A stretch of DNA of 35,916 nt from Pseudomonadota bacterium (GTDB lineage Bacteria; Bdellovibrionota; Oligoflexia; Oligoflexales; Oligoflexaceae): assembly GCA_029556045.1 (NCBI GenBank), contig JAKQGS010000346.1, forward strand, positions 1 through 35,916, in the 5' to 3' direction. Both the position numbers and the translations under genes were made by a program. Shown one piece after another: positions 29,514-34,611 of this stretch (position 1 is its first letter; each line of letters opens with the position of its first letter). The notes under the pieces are model-generated. The model ran no database searches, was not told the origin of the DNA, and saw nothing but the letters and a program-made list of their open reading frames with translations.

Positions 29514-29766
29514 AGAGACCTCCGTGGCAGCCGAACACGCACGGGTTACTTGCTTTGATCATGTCCTGTGTGTGGTTGAGTAGGTACTTGAGATGGGATA
29601 GATCATCCAAGGCGGGACCCCACATAGGCCCCTGCCCGGTGTAATCAATCGCTGATCCAACCCGGAAGGTGAGAAGGTCGATCAGGAACAGGGCGTTGCC
29701 AAGGCATGCCAGCTGACCCTCCAACCCCTCACGCCTGATTTCAACTTCTCTTGTTGGCCTGGCCAC
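29503..29766 (-). CDS. Small helical protein with Cys-rich C-terminus, unknown
   Basis: An 87-aa protein starting at a GTG with GGGAGGCAGCTGC in front. Helical RREGLEGQLACLGNALFLID and LSHLKYLLNHTQDMIKASNP precede CVFGCHGGLC, which has CxxxC and a third Cys near the end. A metal site is possible. Overlaps its neighbours on both sides. Confidence 0.55.
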   Translation of the reverse strand: MARPTREVEIRREGLEGQLACLGNALFLIDLLTFRVGSAIDYTGQGPMWGPALDDLSHLKYLLNHTQDMIKASNPCVFGCHGGLCDK

Positions 29767-30070
29767 GCAGCTGCCTCCCTTCTTCTTCTGCAATATCCGC
29801 ACGGCCACGGGCTTCAATGGACGCGTCCAGGACGTGCAACAGGATCACTGTCAGCCCACCGCAGACCACCACAGACCACACCAGGACCAGGTTGCTCCAA
29901 TCCTCCTGGACGACCCACAGCACCGACAGCGGGCCCACCAGCGCCAGCACACCGAGTACATACCTGGCCAGCACCGGCAGATCCCGACGGAACAACCCCC
30001 GCCATGGGAGATAATGCAGCAAGGCCATCAGGACACAGGTAAATAACACAGCCACAACACCATCAAACAT
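29741..30070 (-). CDS. Three-helix membrane protein, unknown
   Basis: A 109-aa protein with hydrophobic helices at about residues 3-18 (FDGVVAVLFTCVLMALLHYL), 34-50 (ARYVLGVLALVGPLSVLWVV) and 60-80 (LVLVWSVVVCGGLTVILLHV), and a charged tail (SIEARGRADIAEEEGRQ). The ATG at 30070 has AAAGG upstream. Its location at the start of the early operon suggests an early inner-membrane function; holin-like topology is possible but unproven. Confidence 0.6.
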   Translation of the reverse strand: MFDGVVAVLFTCVLMALLHYLPWRGLFRRDLPVLARYVLGVLALVGPLSVLWVVQEDWSNLVLVWSVVVCGGLTVILLHVLDASIEARGRADIAEEEGRQLRGQANKRS

Positions 30071-30110
30071 CAATAAATCCTTTGCTAATCCAGGCCGAAA
30101 CAACCGGCAT

Positions 30111-30143
30111 AACAAACCGGGTGAGCTCCCCCAGCCCACCCGG
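30111..30143 (-). terminator. Rho-independent terminator of the leftward integrase
   Basis: On the minus strand CCGGGTGGGC / GCTCACCCGG form a 10-bp stem around TGGGGGA, followed by TTTGTT. It lies just after the integrase stop at 30153 and separates it from the early operon. Confidence 0.7.
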
Positions 30144-30152
30144 GATCAAACA

Positions 30153-31160
30153 TCAAATCGATAGCATCTCGCAGACCTTACCCCAGCTCTCATCCTTGCG
30201 TCCGCCCACCTGAAACAGGTACCGGGATGTGGTCCGCAGGTCGCTGTGACCCAGGAAGCTGCTGATCAGCCGCACATCATCGCCCGCCTCAGCCCGCAGC
30301 ATCGCTGCTGTGTGACGCAGGTCGTGCACCCGCACCAGGTCGGGATCCAGCCCGGCCATCCGAGCGTACTTTTTGACCAGGTCCCGCACATAACGGCTGC
30401 TGAGCGGACGCCCAGGGTCGTGCTCCACACCCGGGAAGTGCCTGGCATGATCGCTCAGTGCGGTAAAGATGTAATCCTCAGCGTGCATATCACCCAGCCG
30501 TGAAGACGAAGACAACCAATCGGTTATGGCCAAGAAAACAGCAGCAGGCAACTCGTAACGACCACTCGTACACCCCTTGCCCTGCCACCGGTACCAGATC
30601 CGCCCGTCACGCTGCTCCAGGTCACCCCAGCGCAGGTTGATCACCTCGCTGTTGCGGCGGCCGGTGAGCACAAAAGCCAGGATCAGCGCATAATCCCGCT
30701 TGCCCTGGGCTGTGGTCCGGTCGATCGCATCCAGCAGGGCCTTGACCGAGTCAACACTCAGCGGATGGGCCTTGCCATAGGCCAGGACCTTGGGCCGCTG
30801 GACTGCCTTGGCCGGGTTGTAGTGGTGCAGGGGCATCTCGACCCCGTCCACAAAATCCATGTACTGCTGCTTGGCATAGGAAAAGAAACTGGAAACGGCA
30901 GCCAACCGCTGCTGGACCGTGCTCTCAGAATATCCCTTGCGCAGCTCGGCCGCCCAGGCCTCGATGTCCGCCGAACCCATCTCCCAGGGCATCTTGCCCG
31001 TGAAGTCCATCAGCATCTCCCAGGCCAGCTCATACGCCCGGCGGGTGTTGCCCGCCTTGCTCGACAGCCACAACCCAAAGGCGTTGGCCCACTTGTCATT
31101 GGTGGTGGCCTCACGCACATCCAGCCGCTGCGCCTCTTTCACATTCAATAAGTTCTCCAT
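30153..31160 (-). CDS. int: Tyrosine recombinase / integrase 1
   Basis: A 335-aa tyrosine recombinase. Residues 20-125 are a SAM-like core-binding domain (LSSKAGNTRRAYELAWEMLM). The catalytic domain has TGRRNSEVINLRW (Arg ~169), HDLRHTAA (His 279, Arg 282), LGHSDLRTTSRYL (His 305, Tyr 314). The strong AAAAGGAG precedes the ATG. It could catalyse integration or excision of this phage, or be an acquired second recombinase. It belongs with the leftward regulator at 31199-31459, whose transcript would run into it. Confidence 0.92.
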   Translation of the reverse strand: MENLLNVKEAQRLDVREATTNDKWANAFGLWLSSKAGNTRRAYELAWEMLMDFTGKMPWEMGSADIEAWAAELRKGYSESTVQQRLAAVSSFFSYAKQQYMDFVDGVEMPLHHYNPAKAVQRPKVLAYGKAHPLSVDSVKALLDAIDRTTAQGKRDYALILAFVLTGRRNSEVINLRWGDLEQRDGRIWYRWQGKGCTSGRYELPAAVFLAITDWLSSSSRLGDMHAEDYIFTALSDHARHFPGVEHDPGRPLSSRYVRDLVKKYARMAGLDPDLVRVHDLRHTAAMLRAEAGDDVRLISSFLGHSDLRTTSRYLFQVGGRKDESWGKVCEMLSI

Positions 31161-31198
31161 GGCAGTCTCCTTTTATCCCTAATACCAGATCAAATGTG

Positions 31199-31459
31199 CT
31201 ACTCTGTAGATGCCCACACCGAAGGGCGCAGCGCTGCCAGGCACTCGAGCGCAAAGTCGTACCGCCAGTCGTTGTAGGCCATCAGGACCGCAATCAGGAA
31301 CATATAATCGGGCGTCTGAGCGCCCCGCTCCCAGTTTGAGATCGCCTGTTTGGTCAAACTGACGCCAGGTAATTTAACACAGAGGCTCTCAGCGAAGTCC
31401 TCCTGGGTCAGATCGATCTCTTTGCGGTATTTTGTAACAATTTTATTGATCATTATCAT
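31199..31459 (-). CDS. HTH (XRE-type) regulator, leftward
   Basis: An 86-aa helix-turn-helix protein: KYRKEIDLTQEDFAESLCVK is helix 1-2, VSLTKQAISNWERGAQTPDY the recognition helix region (typical 'S...I.NWE.G...P'). It may repress one of the two overlapping promoters. Several in-frame ATGs exist; the predicted leftward start is near 31463, so the mRNA would have a very short or no leader, which may explain the lack of an SD. Confidence 0.8.
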   Translation of the reverse strand: MIMINKIVTKYRKEIDLTQEDFAESLCVKLPGVSLTKQAISNWERGAQTPDYMFLIAVLMAYNDWRYDFALECLAALRPSVWASTE

Positions 31460-31466
31460 CACTTGA

Positions 31467-31498
31467 TTGAGAATAACAGTCTGTATATATATTATCAA
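31467..31498. promoter_or_regulatory. Overlapping divergent promoters (lysis-lysogeny switch)
   Basis: Rightward: TTGAGA (31467-31472), 17 bp, TATTAT (31490-31495). Leftward on the minus strand: TTGATA (31493-31498), 17 bp, TATTCT (31470-31475). The two promoters occupy almost the same bases face to face, so one polymerase excludes the other. They drive the two oppositely oriented HTH genes. Confidence 0.75.
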
Positions 31499-31559
31499 AT
31501 AAATTCTAAAAAGTCAATAGCCATTTACTTATTAATCAGGAATGCTTAGAATTGTTAAC

Positions 31560-31913
31560 ATGAATAGCAAATCAGAATTCGCCAGTTGGCTTGAACTTCA
31601 ATTTATTAACTGGATGCGTGAAAGGGGTGAAGTTACAACGCAGCGTGAATTTGCAGAATACCTTGGTCTTGATCAAGTTCAGCTAAGTCATTACATTAAT
31701 GAACGTCGGAAAAAGCCTGATAAAGCATCTCTGGAAAAGATCGCCGCCAAACTCGGCCCTGAGATCTACGATGTGCTGGGCCTGGCCCGGCCTGACCCCC
31801 AGTTGAAACAACTCACGGCGGTGTGGCATCTGCTCAGCCAGGACCAGATCAGGCGGATCCTGGCGATTGCATTTGAGAATAATCACACAACCTCCGTACC
31901 CACGGATGACTGA
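31560..31913 (+). CDS. HTH regulator, rightward (CI-like)
   Basis: A 117-aa helix-turn-helix protein: EFASWLELQFINWMRERGEV, then TTQREFAEYLGLDQVQLSHY (recognition helix) and INERRKKPDKASLEKIAAKL, which resemble short phage repressors. No peptidase domain is present. The ATG at 31560 is chosen by protein pattern; the earlier ATG at 31542 has AGGA touching it. Transcribed from the rightward promoter near 31502 and reading towards the attP/integrase 2 region. Confidence 0.75.
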   Translation: MNSKSEFASWLELQFINWMRERGEVTTQREFAEYLGLDQVQLSHYINERRKKPDKASLEKIAAKLGPEIYDVLGLARPDPQLKQLTAVWHLLSQDQIRRILAIAFENNHTTSVPTDD

Positions 31914-32237
31914 CCGGCGTGCGCACGGATGGGAATACCGGCAACCTCACGGATACTGGCAATCACCTGCCCATGAGGACGCCGGTTTGATTTACGGGAA
32001 TAACGGTTCGGGTCCGTGAGGCCAGCGGTTCAAATCCGCTCGCCCCGACCTCAGTCCCCACGGATGACCACATCCACCCATCCGTGGGGACACAGGTTTG
32101 CAAAAACCACACATTCCCCATAACCTCCGTGCACACGGATACCAAAGGCAGGTGATAAAAAAAAGTCTGATAATAATTATCGGAACTGGATTTTTTATTA
32201 TCGGAACTGCAATCCACCAACCGGAGGCCTCACGGAT
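31899..32237. promoter_or_regulatory. attP-like region with CACGGAT arm sites
   Basis: The motif CACGGAT occurs at 31901, 31924, 31948, 32059, 32134 and 32231, plus ATCCGTG at 32080. They flank the tRNA-Pro 3' half at 32002-32050. GTCCCCACGGATG / CATCCGTGGGGAC (32054-32066, 32079-32091) is a 13-bp perfect inverted repeat. This is the layout of an attP with a core and arm-type integrase sites; integrase 2 begins at its right edge and its start codon lies in the last site. The 320-bp interval contains no ORF that I support. Confidence 0.75.
32002..32050 (+). pseudogene. tRNA-Pro(CGG) 3' half, attP core
   Basis: Sequence from the anticodon arm to the end of a tRNA-Pro: ACGG-TTCGGGT-CCGT (anticodon CGG, G37), T-arm AGCGG-TTCAAAT-CCGCT, acceptor 3' strand CGCCCCG-A. 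The acceptor 3' strand demands a C1-G72 tRNA, which is the tRNA-Pro hallmark. The 5' half (it would start CGGGGCG) is absent. Phages integrating into tRNA genes carry exactly this piece to restore the target, so the predicted attB is a host tRNA-Pro(CGG) gene. Confidence 0.85.
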
Positions 32238-33171
32238 GAACGCATTCAATTTAACCCTTTCCCAGGTGATCGAAGGCTATAACCTCGCCGCCCAGGCACG
32301 CGCGCTCAGCGTCCACACCATCAGGGATTACAACAACACTTTCAATCAATTCAAAAAACATCTCGGATCAGACCCCTATTTTTCAACCATCACCAAAAAG
32401 CACATCCGCCAGTTCCTGGCAGCCCAAAAACATCTCTCCAATAAGACCCTGCTCAACTATCACACCGGACTGAGCGCGCTCTATACCTGGGCCGTGGCTG
32501 AAGGCTACGCCCACGAGCATCACATGCACGGGATTGACCGGCCCAGGCCCGAGCAGCGCACCATCCAGCCGATCCCCCTCGAGCACATCCGGGCCATGCT
32601 GTCCGTGCTCGGCCAATCCAAAACCTACACCCGGCCGGGCAAGCGCGCCAGCACCCACAGCACACCCTGCGCCAACCGCAACCGCGCCATCATCCTCACC
32701 CTGCTGGATACCGGCCTGCGCGCCTCGGAGCTGTGCAACGTGAAGATCCACCAGGTGGATCTCGAACAGCGCAAGATGAAGGTGTTTGGCAAGGGATTCA
32801 AAGAGCGCATGCTACCCTTCTCAGCGCGCACCGGCCAGGCCATCTGGCGCTACCTGGCAGCGGACCGCAAGGACGATCCCATGGGCCAGCACCTGTTTGC
32901 CACCCAAAACGGCGGGCCGCTCACCCGCACCCACCTGCGCCACATCCTCGAGCGGATCGCCGCCCGGGCCGAGCTCCCCCATTACACGCCGCACGACTTC
33001 CGCCACACCTTCGCCGTCAATTACCTGCGCAATTACCCCAACATCTACACGCTGCAGGAGATGCTCGGCCACACCACGCTCGACATGGTCAAGCGCTACC
33101 TGGCCATCAGCCAATCCGACCTGGATGACGCCCACCGCCACGCCTCACCGGTTGAGAAGTGGGGGTTGTAA
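32236..33171 (+). CDS. Tyrosine recombinase / integrase 2
   Basis: A 311-aa XerC-like tyrosine recombinase. The SAM-like N-terminal domain spans residues 5-100 (LSQVIEGYNLAAQARALSVH). The catalytic domain has DTGLRASELCNVK (Arg ~162), GKGFKERMLPF (Lys ~186), HDFRHTFA (His 253, Arg 256), LGHTTLDMVKRYL (His 279, Tyr 288). The ATG at 32236 has GGAGG 8 nt upstream and starts in the last CACGGAT site. It is adjacent to the tRNA-Pro attP core, so it is the stronger candidate for integration at tRNA-Pro. It is only distantly similar to integrase 1. Confidence 0.9.
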   Translation: MNAFNLTLSQVIEGYNLAAQARALSVHTIRDYNNTFNQFKKHLGSDPYFSTITKKHIRQFLAAQKHLSNKTLLNYHTGLSALYTWAVAEGYAHEHHMHGIDRPRPEQRTIQPIPLEHIRAMLSVLGQSKTYTRPGKRASTHSTPCANRNRAIILTLLDTGLRASELCNVKIHQVDLEQRKMKVFGKGFKERMLPFSARTGQAIWRYLAADRKDDPMGQHLFATQNGGPLTRTHLRHILERIAARAELPHYTPHDFRHTFAVNYLRNYPNIYTLQEMLGHTTLDMVKRYLAISQSDLDDAHRHASPVEKWGL

Positions 33172-33232
33172 TCGGTATTTAGTGCCATCCTAAAATATCG
33201 GCCATATATATTAATTCTTTTTATGACCGGCG

Positions 33233-33249
33233 TATAATTATTAACACAT
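33233..33249 (+). promoter_or_regulatory. Promoter -10 box before the tRNA
   Basis: TATAAT at 33233-33238, 12 bp before the mature tRNA start. A -35 TTAATT (33211) is weak at 16-bp spacing. It makes the tRNA gene plausibly self-standing. Confidence 0.5.
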
Positions 33250-33321
33250 GCACCCGTAGCTTAATGGAAAAAGCTTTTCCTTCGCAGGGATAAGATATCG
33301 GTTCGAATCTGGTCGGGGGCA
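33250..33321 (+). tRNA. tRNA-like gene, anticodon CGC (would-be Ala)
   Basis: 72-nt cloverleaf: acceptor GCACCCG/CGGGGGC with an A3-G70 mismatch; D-arm GCTT...AAGC; anticodon stem TTTCC/GGATA with one T-T mismatch; loop TTCGCAG giving anticodon CGC; T-arm ATCGG-TTCGAAT-CTGGT; no encoded CCA. The alanine identity pair G3-U70 is missing, so normal alanylation is doubtful. It has a -10 box in front. It could be a functional phage tRNA, a decayed integration relic or a tRNA-like RNA of another job. Confidence 0.6.
33273..33288 (+). repeat. 16-bp inverted repeat arm in the tRNA anticodon arm
   Basis: GCTTTTCCTTCGCAGG, the reverse complement of 33380-33395. It covers the end of the D stem, the 5' anticodon stem and the whole anticodon loop. 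Confidence 0.95.
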
Positions 33322-33343
33322 TGTATTGAACCCATACAAATTA

Positions 33344-33372
33344 TTGCAATTTTCCCAAGAATAAACTATAAT
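33344..33372 (+). promoter_or_regulatory. Promoter of the small RNA
   Basis: -35 TTGCAA (33344-33349), exactly 17 bp, -10 TATAAT (33367-33372). Start predicted at A33379, one base before the tRNA-complementary segment. Confidence 0.75.
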
Positions 33373-33378
33373 GAGTTC

Positions 33379-33480
33379 ACCTGCGAAGGAAAAGCCGGTT
33401 GAACCGGTAGAGAGGCAAGGAGAAAATTCTTACCCTCCCCCTTCTCAGCAGCCGCTAAAAAGGCGGCTGCTCCCTTTTAA
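33379..33480 (+). ncRNA. Small RNA complementary to the neighbouring tRNA anticodon arm
   Basis: Predicted ~100-nt RNA with its own promoter and terminator and no ORF. Its first 16 bases after the predicted start (CCTGCGAAGGAAAAGC, 33380-33395) pair perfectly with the anticodon arm of the tRNA encoded 60 bp upstream. A CCGG-TTGAA-CCGG hairpin follows, then the terminator stem. It may sequester or protect the tRNA, or the two arms may be integration-site inverted repeats. No known RNA family recognised. Confidence 0.55.
33447..33480 (+). terminator. Terminator of the small RNA
   Basis: AGCAGCCGC-TAAAAAG-GCGGCTGCT: 9-bp GC-rich stem, 7-nt loop, then CCCTTTTAATTT. Convergent with the minus-strand gene ending at 33496. 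Confidence 0.85.
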
Positions 33481-33495
33481 TTTCCTTATGGAATG

Positions 33496-33990
33496 CTAAA
33501 TATTGTTCACTTTATCATAATGGGCTTTTCGGTTGGTCTTTAATTCCTTAAGTTTCTCTTGAAGTTTTTCTTTTTCAGGCTTTTTTTCAAGTGAAGCAAC
33601 AAACATCAATATTCCAATTATTCCAGGAATTATCAACCCAAAACCAGCGGTAGCACATTCAAGCCCAATCCACAAAGCTACGCCAATACCAGTAATAATC
33701 AAGCCACCAACCAAATATCCTGCTGATGCGTCGATTTGTGTCTGCAAGGTCGCAATTTTCTCGCTAATTTCGTCAATTTCTTTATCTAACCGAGCGATTG
33801 CCAATTCACTTGCTGTGTTATCAACCCCCTTTGACATTGCCTCAAAAACTGGCTTCAAAGATACAATGCCGCCGCTTCTTTTTACAACATGCTCATTACC
33901 GCAATGAGCACAAGCGAAACGATCAATATCTTCAGTAATTTGCAGTTTTCCACTGCATGTTGGACAAGATAAAGTTAAGAATTCAGACAT
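33496..33990 (-). CDS. Zinc-ribbon membrane protein (moron candidate)
   Basis: A 164-aa protein: N-terminal zinc ribbon with CPTC and CAHC pairs (residues 9-33), a coiled coil (ARLDKEIDEISEKIATLQTQ), two adjacent hydrophobic segments (GYLVGGLIITGIGVALWIGL and GFGLIIPGIIGILMFVASL), and a Lys/Glu-rich tail. Base composition is AT-richer than the late genes and it has its own candidate promoter, so it may be expressed from the prophage. Function unknown; such ribbon-plus-membrane proteins occur near envelope stress and defence genes. Confidence 0.75.
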   Translation of the reverse strand: MSEFLTLSCPTCSGKLQITEDIDRFACAHCGNEHVVKRSGGIVSLKPVFEAMSKGVDNTASELAIARLDKEIDEISEKIATLQTQIDASAGYLVGGLIITGIGVALWIGLECATAGFGLIIPGIIGILMFVASLEKKPEKEKLQEKLKELKTNRKAHYDKVNNI

Positions 33991-34033
33991 TTCAACCCTC
34001 TTTTCCCAAAACCACTTAAGTTCGTGTAAGTTA

Positions 34034-34063
34034 ATTATATATGATTTTCCCCATTTGATGTAA
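34034..34063 (-). promoter_or_regulatory. Promoter for the zinc-ribbon membrane protein
   Basis: On the minus strand TTACAT (34058-34063), 18 bp, TATAAT (34034-34039), 45 bp before the ATG at 33990. The -35 is weak. Confidence 0.5.
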
Positions 34064-34073
34064 TATTTATATC

Positions 34074-34166
34074 ATGGATCAACTCTCCACCCCAGAAATC
34101 GTCGTTTATGCGCTGATCGTGATCATTTTCCTGATCGCATACTTTAACTCGCCCGATCCCAGCTGA
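34074..34166 (+). CDS. 30-aa hydrophobic peptide
   Basis: MDQLSTPEIVVYALIVIIFL followed by IAYFNSPDPS: a single membrane helix with polar ends, followed eight bases later by a strong hairpin. Its length and topology resemble type I toxins or KdpF-like peptides. No clear SD is seen (as is common for tightly controlled toxin peptides), and it may be chance; the immediately following terminator supports a short transcript. Confidence 0.45.
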   Translation: MDQLSTPEIVVYALIVIIFLIAYFNSPDPS

Positions 34167-34171
34167 CTCTT

Positions 34172-34204
34172 TAAACCAAAACACCGCCATCCCTGGCGGT
34201 GTTT
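34172..34204 (-). terminator. Bidirectional terminator
   Basis: CACCGCCA-TCCC-TGGCGGTG (34182-34201), 8-bp stem. On the minus strand it is followed by TTTTGGTTT; on the plus strand by TTT. It would end the plus-strand 30-aa gene and the minus-strand structured/tmRNA-like RNA. Confidence 0.8.
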
Positions 34205-34363
34205 GCTATCGTGCCTACTCGTGGTAGGTCGACTAAGATTGCCTTCCATGCCCATTTTACGCTCTTGCTAGCAACCCATTGAGTGTATGGGACAGATTAC
34301 CCTGCATGGTGGGCGGCTATCGTGTACTCACTCCAGTACGGCGCCTTTTCTAAAAAGGCAATC
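34205..34363. ncRNA. Structured non-coding RNA region
   Basis: Nested pairs: GATTGCCTT (34237-34245) with AAGGCAATC (34355-34363), directly continued by CCATGC (34246-34251) with GCATGG (34304-34309); inside, CCCAT/ATGGG (34275-34291). Two GCTATCGTG direct repeats (34205, 34316) each introduce a small hairpin (CCTAC/GTAGG, GTACT/AGTAC). The long-range pairs work on either strand. On the minus strand it would be the 3' extension of the tmRNA-like RNA up to the terminator. Confidence 0.5.
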
Positions 34364-34365
34364 AG

Positions 34366-34512
34366 TGGACGTGGCGGGAATCGAACCCGCGTATGAAGCT
34401 GAGCAGGCGCACCCAACAGGGCTGGTTAAGCTTTAAACGCTGTGCTGCCATGGATCTTCCTGGTACCTGCTCCCACACCAGACGGTTGCTTCATCGAATA
34501 CCTTTCACGCCC
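34366..34512 (-). ncRNA. Compact tmRNA-like RNA (ssrA-like)
   Basis: 147 nt on the minus strand with a tmRNA-type tRNA-like domain: acceptor GGGCGTG / CACGTCC with a G3-U70 pair, the tmRNA-style GGTATTCGAT segment in place of a D-arm, T-arm GCGGG-TTCGATT-CCCGC preceded by AC, discriminator A. Helix 2 ATGAAGC/GCTTCAT is perfect and continues as GAGCAGG/CCTGCTC; CTGGT/ACCAG around the latter makes a possible pseudoknot. A frame ends TAFKA-stop near the position of a tag. Normal tmRNAs are ~350 nt; most of the pseudoknot and tag region is missing, so it may be a reduced tmRNA or an integration-derived remnant. Confidence 0.5.
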
Positions 34513-34518
34513 AAGCTG

Positions 34519-34572
34519 AGATTGCTTCCTTTACAGGACGCAAGCAGTCGTCGCTGCGCTCCTCGCAATGAC
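34519..34572. repeat. Inverted diverged CATTGCGAG repeat
   Basis: GATTGCTTCC ... GCGCTCCTCGCAATGAC, the reverse orientation of the 6250 repeat with a replaced centre. It lies just upstream (minus strand) of the tmRNA-like RNA. Confidence 0.7.
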
Positions 34573-34611
34573 AAAAGTATCTCCTAATCCCTACTCACTA
34601 TTCCCCATTCC

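Noticed and set aside
31963..32249. Minus-strand frames of 85 aa in the attP region (ending with a SGFEPLASRTRT-like stretch)
   Set aside because: They are translations of the tRNA-Pro 3' half and of the repeated arm sites; this peptide type is a known artefact of tRNA sequence.
33323..33480. Riboswitch (cobalamin-like GCCGGT-AACCGG motif)
   Set aside because: The hairpin is too short, no conserved B12-box pattern, and no gene follows on the same strand.
34366..34512. Circularly permuted two-piece tmRNA
   Set aside because: The 5' acceptor strand precedes the 3' strand in the normal order, so the piece itself is not permuted.
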